Shown here: in pieces, positions 1-7,949 of the stretch
How the letters are laid out: every line of letters begins with the position of its first letter
How positions within the stretch are numbered: position 1 is the stretch's first letter
NCBI GenBank assembly: GCA_025057415.1
Contig: JANWXI010000015.1
Span: 1-42,619 of the forward strand
Source of the DNA: Chitinophagales bacterium
Lineage (GTDB): Bacteria; Bacteroidota; Bacteroidia; Chitinophagales; LD1
Reading direction: 5' to 3'
Length of the DNA: 42,619 bases
The notes under the pieces: generated by a model
The model's database searches: none
The model's input: only the letters and a program-made list of their open reading frames with translations
Told to the model about the DNA's origin: nothing
Position numbers and translations under genes: made by a program

Positions 1-10
1 CATATTTAAA

Positions 11-47
11 ACCCACCGTGGGGGGGCGCCCGCCCCGGGGGGCCGAC
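11..47. repeat. GC-rich structured intergenic sequence
   Basis: A run of seven G (20-26) is followed by GGCGCC (25-30) and CCCCGGGG (33-40), so the stretch can fold into strong hairpins. It lies beyond the 3' end of the acyl-CoA dehydrogenase gene in otherwise AT-rich DNA. It resembles in style, but not clearly in sequence, the G-run element near 3183. It could be a fragment of a dispersed repeat or a strong transcription barrier; I cannot decide. Confidence 0.35.
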
Positions 48-212
48 CCGATACGTCCTATTTCCAATAAGCTCTTATTCGCTGAATTGTTTACTAACTC
101 CCCGATACACTCTTATCTCACAAACTCCATACAATTAACCAGGGTAAAGCATGAATGTAAAATTCACCGGGGTAACTAAACAACTACTTCAAAAATAATT
201 TCTAATAGCTGC

Positions 213-1370
213 CTAAATGTTCCCCTTCATGATTTCGCGGCTGATGACAAGTTTTTGTATCTCAGATGTGCCCTCCCCGATGGTGCAGAGCTTGCTATCG
301 CGGTAGTATTTTTCAACAGGAAATTCTTTGGTGTAACCGTACCCGCCAAAAATCTGCACGGCATCGGTTGAAATTTCTACGGCTATTTCAGATGTATAAT
401 ACTTGGCAATTGCGGATTGCTTGGTTACTTTCTGTCCCTGGTTTTTGAGGTATGCTGCCTGCATGGTGAGCAGCTCACCGGCTTCAATTTTGGTAGCCAT
501 ATCCGCCAGTTTGAAGGCAATGGCCTGAAAGTTGGCGATGGGTTGCCCGAATTGGTGACGCTCCTTGGCGTATTTCACGCTTGCTTCGTAAGCGCCCTTG
601 GCTATGCCCAGCCCGAGCGCTGCAATGGAAATTCTGCCGCCATCGAGCACTTGCATCGCCTGCTGAAAGCCGTTGCCGATTTTGGCTTCGCCCCCCACTA
701 CATTCTCATCGGGCACAAAACAATCTTCAAAAATGACCTCAGCTGTCTCGGAGGCGCGCATGCCGAGCTTGTTTTCTTTTTTACCGGCTTTAAGCCCCTT
801 GGTGCCGCGCTCGATGATAAATGCCGTCATACCGTGGCTATCCAGCAACTCTCCGGTGCGCACAATGGCTACCACCACATCTCCGCTCTTGCCGTGGGTT
901 ATCCAGTTTTTACTGCCGTTGATTACCCATCCGCCATCTACTTTTTTGGCGGTGCATTTCATGCGCATGGCATCGCTGCCGGTGTTTGCCTCGGTGAGCG
1001 CCCAGGCGCCTATCCACTCGCCCGTAGCCAGTTTGGGCAGGTATTTGCGTTTTTGTTCCTCTGTGCCGTGGTAATAAATGTGCCCCGTGCAGAGCGAATT
1101 GTGCGCTGCCGTTGATAAACCAATTGAACCGCACACTTTAGCAATCTCTGATATTACCGTAACATATTCAAAGTAACTAAGCCCCGAGCCGCCGTACTCC
1201 TCCGGTATAAACACACCCATGAAACCCAACTTGCCCATGGCGTGAAACAACTCTTTGGGGAAATACTGCTCTTCGTCCCACTTCATGAGGTTGGGGCGAA
1301 TTTCGCGCTCCGCAAAATCGCGAGCACTTTCGGCAACCATGCGCTGACTCTCGCTATACTCAAAATTCAT
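213..1370 (-). CDS. Acyl-CoA dehydrogenase
   Basis: Flavoprotein that oxidises acyl-CoA to trans-2-enoyl-CoA in fatty-acid or branched-chain amino-acid breakdown, passing electrons to ETF. The product shows both family signatures: the N-terminal FAD/substrate loop ([12 protein letters not shown]) and the C-terminal [20 protein letters not shown] block. The catalytic glutamate is in [10 protein letters not shown] near the C-terminus, where short-chain and branched-chain enzymes carry it. The frame is open up to 1415, but the extra 15 residues there are unlike the family; starting at the ATG at 1370 ([10 protein letters not shown]) gives 385 residues, the usual length. It is monocistronic and divergent from the gene at 1521. 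The exact chain-length preference cannot be read from sequence. Confidence 0.95.
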   Translation of the reverse strand: MNFEYSESQRMVAESARDFAEREIRPNLMKWDEEQYFPKELFHAMGKLGFMGVFIPEEYGGSGLSYFEYVTVISEIAKVCGSIGLSTAAHNSLCTGHIYYHGTEEQKRKYLPKLATGEWIGAWALTEANTGSDAMRMKCTAKKVDGGWVINGSKNWITHGKSGDVVVAIVRTGELLDSHGMTAFIIERGTKGLKAGKKENKLGMRASETAEVIFEDCFVPDENVVGGEAKIGNGFQQAMQVLDGGRISIAALGLGIAKGAYEASVKYAKERHQFGQPIANFQAIAFKLADMATKIEAGELLTMQAAYLKNQGQKVTKQSAIAKYYTSEIAVEISTDAVQIFGGYGYTKEFPVEKYYRDSKLCTIGEGTSEIQKLVISREIMKGNI

Positions 1371-1520
1371 TCCCGTGGCAGTTGGGGCAACAGTTACTCC
1401 CATTGTTAAATGCATTTAGGGGTGGCGAAAATATAAAATTTGCTTTGTGGATATGCGCACAAATTATAGCTGGCGAATAACGGTGTTTTGTTATTTCGCT
1501 TCGCAAAAATAACACACACC

Positions 1521-3035
1521 ATGCGGAGTTTGTTTTGGGTGTTATGTTGTGCTGGTGGCGTTTCTCTTGCAGCCGGATATGAGATAAAGCTCAGCACCCT
1601 GGTTGATAAACCCGGAGTAGAGTTTATCGGTTGGTTAAACGACAGCTGGTATGCGATAGGTTTTGAAAAACCCGGTAACCTCAACAAACCACCCCGTTAC
1701 ACAATTTACAAATTCACCCCCGGGTTCAGATCGGGTAAGGCATCGGTGCTGTATCCTTCGTTTGGCGAAAAAACATACTACCTGCAGGCGGGCTTTCACC
1801 GTGGAAAAATTGCCATGTACTACGCCGTGTGCGAAAGGAGAACCGATGAGGAGTGGATGCTGGAAACGCGCGACAGCCGCAAAATGCTGCCCGTGATTAT
1901 GCGGCAGGAATTTAATGCGCAAACTCTGGAGCCCGACAGCGCAGCACTACTCATCTTTGACGAAAAAGACGAGTTCTTCACCTGCTCGGGTATCATGCTG
2001 GCGCAAAGCCCCGACGGAGCCAAAAGCGCCCTGCTCATTAAGCCATACTACAAACACCAAAAATTCAAACTCCTCATCACCGATAACCGCACCGGTGCAA
2101 TAAGCTCTAAAACCTACAACTTTACCAATCTGAAAGAGTACCTGCAGTTTTTGCAACTGCACATCAATAACGAAGGTTACGCGTATGTAGTGACGCGGGT
2201 GAGAGATGATGTGATTTCGCTTGCCCCTTCAGGCAAAAACAAACCGCAAAATACCTACTATATTTTTGGTGTGGGTTCAAACGGAGAAACGCCCGAGCCG
2301 TACAAGATTACTTCACCGCAAGGAGGGCTTTACTACCGCAACCCGCTGGGCACGTTGAGCACGGGGGGTGAACTTGTATTGGCGTTTGATGCTTACGCTG
2401 ATGAGCCGCGCACGGTTTACCGCGAAACTGCTCTATGCAAAATCAACGCATCGCTGCAATTAACCGGCAAAACGACCCTTGCGCCAAAGCCCGATGTGGC
2501 GGCACAGGCAGCAGGTGTTTCGGGAGCTAAAAAGGGAAAAGAATTTACCGGGTACCGCTCTGTGCAAATAATTACCGGCAACAAGGGCTACGGCATACTG
2601 GCAGAGTACACAGATACAAGCATGCAAAAAAACTCGCCTGCGGTGGTTAGCTGCGGAGCGCTGCTGGTATATCAAACCGATGAAAATCTCGCTCTGAAAA
2701 ACAACTGGCTGGTGCCGAAGAAACAGCAGAGCGCTACCGTACACTACGCCTTTGGGGCGCGGATGCTTGCCTCGCCCGGCGGGTTTTATCTGCTGCACAA
2801 CGCTGATTGGGAGGCCGATGAGGAGCACTTTATGAACCTGATGCACACGCGCCTGCCGGCAGACGGGGGCGCTCCCGTAACCGAAAAGATTGTAAAAACC
2901 TCTGATGATTTTTTTGTGAACTTTTCGTATTGGTTTACCGGCGCGGGTCGCATCGTACTACAGCAGGAGCGGCTGGTTGACTACGGAGAAATAAGCAAAG
3001 AGGTGCGATGGATGGAGCTGACACCCTCTAAGTAG
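1521..3035 (+). CDS. Exported protein of unknown function
   Basis: I do not recognise this 504-residue protein. The ATG at 1521 gives MRSLFWVLCCAGGVSLAAG, a good signal peptide with likely cleavage around residue 18; the longer frame from 1488 would bury it behind 11 extra residues, so I prefer 1521. After the signal the protein is soluble, with many short aromatic/beta-type stretches and no further membrane segment, repeat or sorting domain that I can see. A beta-propeller-like fold is possible but is only an impression. There is no T9SS-type C-terminus, so periplasmic or outer-membrane-associated location is most likely. It stands alone between the divergent acyl-CoA dehydrogenase and a long non-coding gap. 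Confidence 0.8.
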   Translation: MRSLFWVLCCAGGVSLAAGYEIKLSTLVDKPGVEFIGWLNDSWYAIGFEKPGNLNKPPRYTIYKFTPGFRSGKASVLYPSFGEKTYYLQAGFHRGKIAMYYAVCERRTDEEWMLETRDSRKMLPVIMRQEFNAQTLEPDSAALLIFDEKDEFFTCSGIMLAQSPDGAKSALLIKPYYKHQKFKLLITDNRTGAISSKTYNFTNLKEYLQFLQLHINNEGYAYVVTRVRDDVISLAPSGKNKPQNTYYIFGVGSNGETPEPYKITSPQGGLYYRNPLGTLSTGGELVLAFDAYADEPRTVYRETALCKINASLQLTGKTTLAPKPDVAAQAAGVSGAKKGKEFTGYRSVQIITGNKGYGILAEYTDTSMQKNSPAVVSCGALLVYQTDENLALKNNWLVPKKQQSATVHYAFGARMLASPGGFYLLHNADWEADEEHFMNLMHTRLPADGGAPVTEKIVKTSDDFFVNFSYWFTGAGRIVLQQERLVDYGEISKEVRWMELTPSK

Positions 3036-3571
3036 TGAAAGGTATTGCGCAGGGTTTTATCGGGTAAGCGGCTGTACGCGGCGCTGCCGTTAGTTAAGTG
3101 CTGTATGCTTTATTTTCTCCGGTGGGTGTTGTGTGATGTGGCTGTGTTTTTTTGGTCTTTTTCGCTTTTTGGTTCTTGCATCGGGGGGGGGGGGCGCGCC
3201 GAAAATGGGGCCCCGCCCCGCAGTGTTTTGGCGGTAGCCCGGAGCACTTCTGCGTTGCCGAAAGATTATTGCCGGTGCAATGAATATGCCCAAACACATA
3301 CAGTTTAATTTATATACATTATTATCTTTATGCGTTAACTACAGCTTTTATGTATCGGCCGTTGTGATAAAAACTGATTTTGTTGTTTGCGGAATAATTT
3401 GAGAGAAAGAGTGGCGGTCGTATGCCCGCTATCAGCAAAAACTTTTATCGCTTTTCGTTTTGCTTGGGTTTTGGCTGTGGACTAATCGCTGTTTTGATGG
3501 TCAGGAAAAAATGTTTTACGGCAGTAAGTAGCTTGATGCGTAGCCGCTTTGTGATTTTTGAGCAGCGTTAG
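3036..3571. other. Non-coding gap with G12 tract
   Basis: No convincing gene. Short open frames here run on both strands through low-complexity sequence (Gly- or Pro-rich translations) and look spurious. The gap holds a run of twelve G at 3183-3194 followed by a GC-rich stretch (3195-3250) with GGGGCCCC-type complementarity. The rest is unremarkable. It separates the exported protein from the GC-rich repeat upstream of accC. Confidence 0.6.
3183..3194. repeat. Homopolymeric G12 tract
   Basis: Twelve consecutive G residues, followed by cgcgccgaaaatggggcccc. Tracts of this length are prone to slippage in replication and to sequencing error. No gene or obvious promoter spacer lies across it, so a phase-variation role is not supported here. 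Confidence 0.8.
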
Positions 3572-3698
3572 CCGGGTGAGGGATGCAAGCGGAAAGCCCG
3601 CAGCCCGCGCCCGCGCGTGTGGCGCGGGCGCGGCGAGGACTTGGAGCGGGTCAGCCCGACCCCGCCGCCTTGCATAGCCTGGCGGCGGGGGCACCCCC
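3572..3698 (+). repeat. GC-rich modular intergenic repeat, copy A
   Basis: Begins with CCGGGTGAGGGATGC, then a GC-rich inverted repeat (CCGCGCCCGCGC.. / GCGCGGGCGCGG), then GGTCAGCCCGACC, a 10-bp hairpin (CCCCGCCGCC / GGCGGCGGGG at about 3660-3690), and ends in GGGGCACCCC. The same order of blocks is seen at 17492-17657 (opposite strand) and 41320-41457 (same strand), with conserved termini and different internal hairpins. It lies about 145 bp upstream of accC. No coding potential. Function unknown; a REP/MITE-like non-autonomous element is my inference. Confidence 0.75.
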
Positions 3699-3843
3699 AA
3701 AAAATCAAAATACATTTTGTTATTAAGCGGATGCGGAACGTTTTAGTGCAAATGCCGACCGGATTGTGCGATGGCTGTATGCGGAGCCGGCGCACCGGAT
3801 GCGTGGCAGTAGTAAACTTCACCCTAAATACTAAAATTGCATC

Positions 3844-5211
3844 ATGTTTAAGAAGATATTGATAGCGAACCGGGGTGAGATAGCGCTGCGGATTATTCGT
3901 ACCTGTAAGGAGATGGGCATAAAGACCGTAGCGGTTTACTCAACAGCCGACCGCGACAGTTTGCACGTGCGCTTTGCCGATGAGGCCGTGTGTATAGGCC
4001 CGCCAAAGAGCAAGGACTCGTACCTGAACATGAAAAACATAATGGCAGCAGCTGAGCTGACGAATGCCGATGCCATTCACCCGGGCTATGGTTTTTTGGC
4101 AGAGAATGCCGAGTTCAGCGATTTGTGTGAGAAGCACAAGATAAAATTTATAGGCCCTAAGGGCTACATGATACGCGCCATGGGCGATAAGATTACCGCA
4201 AAAGAGACCATGATTAAAGCGGGAGTGCCGTGTATTCCGGGCAGCGATGGGCTGGTGGACACACTGGAGGACGCTAAAAAGGAGGCGCGCCGTATAGGAT
4301 ACCCGGTGATGCTCAAAGCAACAGCCGGAGGCGGTGGAAAAGGGATGCGCATCGTGTGGGACGAGGCGGGAATGGAAAGCGCTTATACGATGGCGCGCTC
4401 CGAGGCGGGGGCGGCATTTGGCAACGACGGGGTGTATATGGAGAAGTTTATCGTTGAACCGCACCACATCGAAATACAGGTAGCGGGCGACCAGTACGGT
4501 GAGGCGTGTCACTTAAGCGAGCGCGACTGCTCGGTGCAGCGCAGACATCAGAAACTGGTGGAGGAAGCCCCCTCGCCCTTTGTGGACGATGCGCTGCGCA
4601 AGAAGATGGGCGCAGCCGCCGTAAAAGCCATCAAGGCGATTAACTACGAGAGCGTGGGCACGGTGGAGTTTCTGGTGGACCGCGACAAGAATTTCTACTT
4701 TATGGAGATGAATACGCGCATACAGGTGGAACACACCGTGACCGAGGAAGTGATGGACTTTGACCTCATCAAAGAGCAGATTATGATAGCCGCGGGCACT
4801 CCTATATCGGGGGTGATGTACTTTCCGGAGAAGATGCACGCTATAGAATGCCGCGTAAATGCCGAGGACCCGCTGAACAATTTTGCGCCTAATCCCGGCA
4901 AAATTACCGCCCTGCACACACCCAAGGGTTACGGAGTGCGCGTAGATACACACATCTACGCCGGTTACACCATACCGCCCTATTACGACAGTTTGCTCGC
5001 CAAAGTGATATGCCGCGCCAAAAGCCGCGAGGAGTGCATTGTGAAGATGAAGCGCGCCATGCAGGAATTTATTATTGAAGGCGTAAAAACCACTATCCCC
5101 TTCCACACCGTGCTGATGGATAATCCGGAGTTTAGGTCGGGCAAATTTGACACCGGACTGATGGAGCGTTTTGATTATGTAAACGCTATCAAAGAAGCCG
5201 GGCTGGGGTAA
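3844..5211 (+). CDS. accC: Acetyl-CoA carboxylase, biotin carboxylase subunit
   Basis: ATP-dependent carboxylation of biotin on BCCP with bicarbonate, the first half-reaction of acetyl-CoA (or a related acyl-CoA) carboxylase in the cytoplasm. The 455-residue length is standard. Visible: N-terminal [20 protein letters not shown]-grasp glycine loop GGGGKGMR (162-169), [13 protein letters not shown] (225-237), and the metal/catalytic stretch [14 protein letters not shown] (288-301). The start at 3844 fits the family N-terminus exactly. Bacteroidota usually place accB just upstream of accC; here the gene stands alone with a GC-rich repeat upstream, so its BCCP partner must be elsewhere. It could equally serve a propionyl-CoA-type carboxylase. 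Confidence 0.96.
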   Translation: MFKKILIANRGEIALRIIRTCKEMGIKTVAVYSTADRDSLHVRFADEAVCIGPPKSKDSYLNMKNIMAAAELTNADAIHPGYGFLAENAEFSDLCEKHKIKFIGPKGYMIRAMGDKITAKETMIKAGVPCIPGSDGLVDTLEDAKKEARRIGYPVMLKATAGGGGKGMRIVWDEAGMESAYTMARSEAGAAFGNDGVYMEKFIVEPHHIEIQVAGDQYGEACHLSERDCSVQRRHQKLVEEAPSPFVDDALRKKMGAAAVKAIKAINYESVGTVEFLVDRDKNFYFMEMNTRIQVEHTVTEEVMDFDLIKEQIMIAAGTPISGVMYFPEKMHAIECRVNAEDPLNNFAPNPGKITALHTPKGYGVRVDTHIYAGYTIPPYYDSLLAKVICRAKSREECIVKMKRAMQEFIIEGVKTTIPFHTVLMDNPEFRSGKFDTGLMERFDYVNAIKEAGLG

Positions 5212-5300
5212 TGATTACAGCAAGAATGAGGGGTAACAGCCCGCGGAGTACGGCACAAGATTAAATATAAAATGATTTGAATATGATTTGCTGTTGTGCG

Positions 5301-5315
5301 AGGCGCTGAGCGCCT
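5301..5315. repeat. Perfect 7-bp inverted repeat
   Basis: AGGCGCT-G-AGCGCCT, a perfect palindrome with a single-base centre, between accC and rpmH, about 10 bp upstream of the -33 box of the proposed rpmH promoter. It has no T-run after it, so it is a weak terminator candidate; a protein-binding site is the alternative. Confidence 0.5.
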
Positions 5316-5323
5316 TGGTTGCC

Positions 5324-5353
5324 TTTGCATTTTGGGTGTTATTTATACATTTG
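5324..5353 (+). promoter_or_regulatory. Probable promoter of rpmH-rnpA-yidD
   Basis: TTTG (5324-5327), an 18-bp spacer and TACATTTG (5346-5353) match the Bacteroidota primary-sigma consensus TTTG / TAnnTTTG. Transcription would start near 5360, giving a leader of about 30 nt before the rpmH ATG at 5389. Confidence 0.6.
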
Positions 5354-5388
5354 CGCTCCTTTTGGAAAAAACATAAATTGCATCGGAT

Positions 5389-5544
5389 ATGAAAAGGACG
5401 TATCAGCCGAGCCGGAGAAAGCGAAAAAATAAACACGGTTTCAGAGCGAGAATGAAGACCAAAAATGGAAGAAAAGTACTTGCCCGCAGGAGAGCAAGAG
5501 GCCGCAAGAAACTCTCCGTTTCAGACGAGAAACGCCTCAAGTAG
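5389..5544 (+). CDS. rpmH: 50S ribosomal protein L34
   Basis: A 51-residue, very basic protein beginning [18 protein letters not shown], the classic L34 start, with GFRARM and the Arg/Lys-rich middle. It is a late-assembling protein of the large ribosomal subunit. It is too short for most ORF filters but is unmistakable. It heads the rpmH-rnpA-yidD cluster typical of bacteria. The last 80 bp are also open in a second frame that belongs to rnpA. Confidence 0.97.
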   Translation: MKRTYQPSRRKRKNKHGFRARMKTKNGRKVLARRRARGRKKLSVSDEKRLK

Positions 5545-5968
5545 TCACATCGCGCTGTTGACGGCTGATGAATTGTCGGCTTTGGCAGGTTCTTGTACGT
5601 TTTGTAAGGAAGAAAAACTTCGCAGTAAAAAACTGATTGATAAAATTTTTGCAGAGGGCAAATCGGTATCACATGCCGGGTTTGCCCTTTATTATTACAC
5701 AACTCCTTTGCTGACCCGGTACCCTATGCAGGCGGCATTTGCCGTGCCGAAGCGTTATCACCGGCTGGCTGTTAACCGCAACCGGATAAAACGGCTGATG
5801 CGTGAAGTGTGGCGAAAAAACAAAATGCCGCTTTATATGGCTTTGGCTGCCCGCCAAACGCAGGCGGCGGTTATGTGGATGTACCGCGGCAAATCAATCC
5901 CCGATTATGTAACTTGCGAGCAGCGCATGTTATCGCTCATTCATAAACTCCAAAATGCCTTAACATGA
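5465..5968 (+). CDS. rnpA: Ribonuclease P protein component
   Basis: Protein cofactor of RNase P, which trims the 5' leader from tRNA precursors. The core is clear: [19 protein letters not shown] (49-67), the central beta sheet, and the RNR motif region [15 protein letters not shown] (RNR at 105-107). The family N-terminus would begin close to residue 40-45, but the only in-frame ATG is at 5465, inside rpmH, and a stop at 5453 prevents anything earlier. Either the protein carries a roughly 45-residue extension and overlaps rpmH by 80 bp in another frame, or it starts at a non-ATG codon such as TTG at 5558, 5573 or 5582. The stop overlaps the yidD start (ATGA), suggesting coupled translation. 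Confidence 0.92.
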   Translation: MEEKYLPAGEQEAARNSPFQTRNASSSHIALLTADELSALAGSCTFCKEEKLRSKKLIDKIFAEGKSVSHAGFALYYYTTPLLTRYPMQAAFAVPKRYHRLAVNRNRIKRLMREVWRKNKMPLYMALAARQTQAAVMWMYRGKSIPDYVTCEQRMLSLIHKLQNALT

Positions 5969-6186
5969 TGCGGCTGGCGGTGGCGGTTGTGGTGTTTCCG
6001 ATACGGGTGTACCAACGGTTTTTGTCTCCGTTGCTGCCGCCCTCGTGCCGCTACCTGCCCTCGTGCAGCGAGTATGCCATAGAGGCCATCACTAAGCACG
6101 GCGTTTTGCGCGGATGCTGGCTGGCGCTAAGGCGCATCTCGCGCTGTCATCCCTGGGGCGGGCATGGGTATGACCCGGTGCCATAA
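5965..6186 (+). CDS. yidD: Membrane protein insertion efficiency factor
   Basis: A 73-residue protein with the YidD pattern: amphipathic N-terminus, [24 protein letters not shown], and the C-terminal [24 protein letters not shown]. YidD sits at the inner membrane and helps YidC-dependent insertion. The start overlaps the rnpA stop by 4 bp. Two ATGs are adjacent at 5965 and 5968; either could be used. yidC, often next in other phyla, does not follow here; the next gene is convergent deoC. Confidence 0.95.
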   Translation: MMRLAVAVVVFPIRVYQRFLSPLLPPSCRYLPSCSEYAIEAITKHGVLRGCWLALRRISRCHPWGGHGYDPVP

Positions 6187-6262
6187 TCTTTTCGGCAGCA
6201 AACAGGTTGATGAATCACAACACCACACGAAATGTGTGTTGAGCGATTTCACCTGAAACTAT

Positions 6263-6925
6263 TCAGGGTTTTTGCAGTAACGACTGAACGATGCTTACGC
6301 TTGCAGAGCAACCCAGGCGGTCGGCTCCTGCTTCAATCAGTTGCTGTGCAAACTCAGCCGTGCGGATACCTCCGCTTGCTTTTATTTTGATAGAGCTTGG
6401 CAAATTGGCGCGCAGTAGTTTAACCACTTCAACCGTAGCGCCCGGAGTAACAAACCCTGTACTGGTTTTTACGAAATCAACGCTCATCTCTTTGCAGAGC
6501 TTACAGGCGGCAATGATTTCCTCTTCGCTCAGCAGGCCGGTTTCCAAAATTACTTTGAGCTTGCCTCCGCGTAGTTGTACGATGGTACCGGCGCTGGTAA
6601 GCTCATTTTTCAGATAGTTGAAGTCACCGGCTTTGAGCGCAATAATGTTGATAACCATGTCTACCTCATGCGCTCCTTCGTCAATAGCCCTGCGGGCCTC
6701 TTCAACTTTGGCAGGCGTGTTGGCATAACCCATCGGGAAACCCACTACCGTGGCAACCTTCACGGGTGTGCCCTCAAGCCACCGGCGGCACTTACGCACA
6801 AAATAGGGAGGCACACACACCGCCGCAAATCCGTACTCTTTGGCCTCGGCACAGAGTTTCTTGATTTCGCGTTCGTTGCAATCGGGTTTTAACAGGGTAT
6901 GGTCTATCCGGGAGGCAATATTCAT
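6263..6925 (-). CDS. deoC: Deoxyribose-phosphate aldolase
   Basis: Class I aldolase splitting 2-deoxyribose 5-phosphate into glyceraldehyde 3-phosphate and acetaldehyde, in deoxynucleoside salvage. The 220-residue TIM barrel has IDHTLLKP at the start, the catalytic triad equivalents D89 (HEVDMVIN), the Schiff-base lysine K153 (FVKTSTGF) and K182 (IKASGGIRT). The length is that of the short bacterial DeoC branch. It is monocistronic, convergent with yidD and divergent from the metallopeptidase at 7070. No other deo genes are nearby. Confidence 0.96.
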   Translation of the reverse strand: MNIASRIDHTLLKPDCNEREIKKLCAEAKEYGFAAVCVPPYFVRKCRRWLEGTPVKVATVVGFPMGYANTPAKVEEARRAIDEGAHEVDMVINIIALKAGDFNYLKNELTSAGTIVQLRGGKLKVILETGLLSEEEIIAACKLCKEMSVDFVKTSTGFVTPGATVEVVKLLRANLPSSIKIKASGGIRTAEFAQQLIEAGADRLGCSASVSIVQSLLQKP

Positions 6926-7069
6926 TGTATGAAAATAGCAATTATCAGTGAATGTACGGCAGATTTGGAGAATATTTTTTTGCAGAGCAAATGGGGTTTA
7001 TCTGTACCGGGGCTTATGCCGCGATGTTGAAAAATATTATACGGCTCCATATAACCAACCGGCATATTT

Positions 7070-7858
7070 ATGCCGCGCATGATGACTGTATTATTTGATG
7101 TATTGCCATTCTCGGGCAAAAACGAAACACACACTGCGTTCACCATAGATGTAAATGACACGCAGGTGCCCGTACGCATACTTTTTGAAAATCGTCCCAA
7201 CTGCAGAGTGAGCATAAGCAAAACCGGCATCCTGATGCGAATCAGCAGCCACCTTACAAAAGAAGAACAACGCCACCACATTGATAAATTTTTGAAATGG
7301 GCAAAAGACAAAATACATGACAAGCCGCAACTGCTGGATACCCTGCCACAGCGTCGGTACACCAACGGAGAGATACTGCGCGTGGGCGATACATTATTTT
7401 GCATCTCGTTGTTTTATCGCGAAGGCACCAAAAGCACAGCCCGCATTTTCAGAAATAACATCGTGCTACAACTCGCCAGGGGGCTTAGCCCCGAAGCACA
7501 CGACAACGCGGCATCGTATTTAGTGGCAAAATGCCTGGCAAAATATTTTCAACCCATAATTTCACAACGCATCCATGAGTTAAACGAACGATACTTCCGG
7601 CAAAAAATACACAGCGTGCGGCTGAAATACGCCACCAGTTATTGGGGACACTGCTCACACGATGGAAACATCGTTATATCGCTGCGGCTGCTTTTTGCCC
7701 CGCAACGCGTGATTGACTACGTATTAATTCACGAACTGGCGCATCTCATTCACCATAACCACTCCGATAAATTCTGGAAACTCGTGGCGCAAATCATGCC
7801 TGATTTTCAACAAGCGGAGCAACACCTGAAAGAATACGGGCACAAGTATTACTTGTAA
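7070..7858 (+). CDS. YgjP-like zinc metallopeptidase (M48/DUF45-type)
   Basis: A 262-residue protein with the YgjP/DUF45 C-terminal signature: YWGHCSHDGNIVISLRL, then VLIHELAHLIHHNHSDKFW with HExxH at H221-E222-H225 and H231 of NHS as the probable third zinc ligand. The N-terminal half matches the family's variable strand-rich part. The substrate is unknown for the family. Alternative ATGs at 7079 and 7082 would shorten it by three or four residues. The next gene starts about 90 bp downstream on the same strand, so co-transcription is possible. Confidence 0.88.
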   Translation: MPRMMTVLFDVLPFSGKNETHTAFTIDVNDTQVPVRILFENRPNCRVSISKTGILMRISSHLTKEEQRHHIDKFLKWAKDKIHDKPQLLDTLPQRRYTNGEILRVGDTLFCISLFYREGTKSTARIFRNNIVLQLARGLSPEAHDNAASYLVAKCLAKYFQPIISQRIHELNERYFRQKIHSVRLKYATSYWGHCSHDGNIVISLRLLFAPQRVIDYVLIHELAHLIHHNHSDKFWKLVAQIMPDFQQAEQHLKEYGHKYYL

Positions 7859-7949
7859 GGAGAGAATTTTTCGCTCAAGCACAACTTACGCAGCGCTATT
7901 TTACATTCCTGATTTGCCGCATACATTCGCCACGGCAAATCAGCACGAG

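Noticed and set aside
417-1115. 232-residue open frame on the plus strand
   Set aside because: It lies wholly antisense to the conserved acyl-CoA dehydrogenase; its length follows from that gene's GC-rich codons, and the translation resembles no family.
3045-3308. 87-residue plus-strand frame and overlapping minus-strand frames
   Set aside because: All run through the G12 tract and low-complexity GC-rich DNA, and both strands are open over the same stretch; no protein-like pattern.
3940-5106. Two long minus-strand frames (190 and 197 residues)
   Set aside because: Antisense shadows of accC; no family features and no start context.
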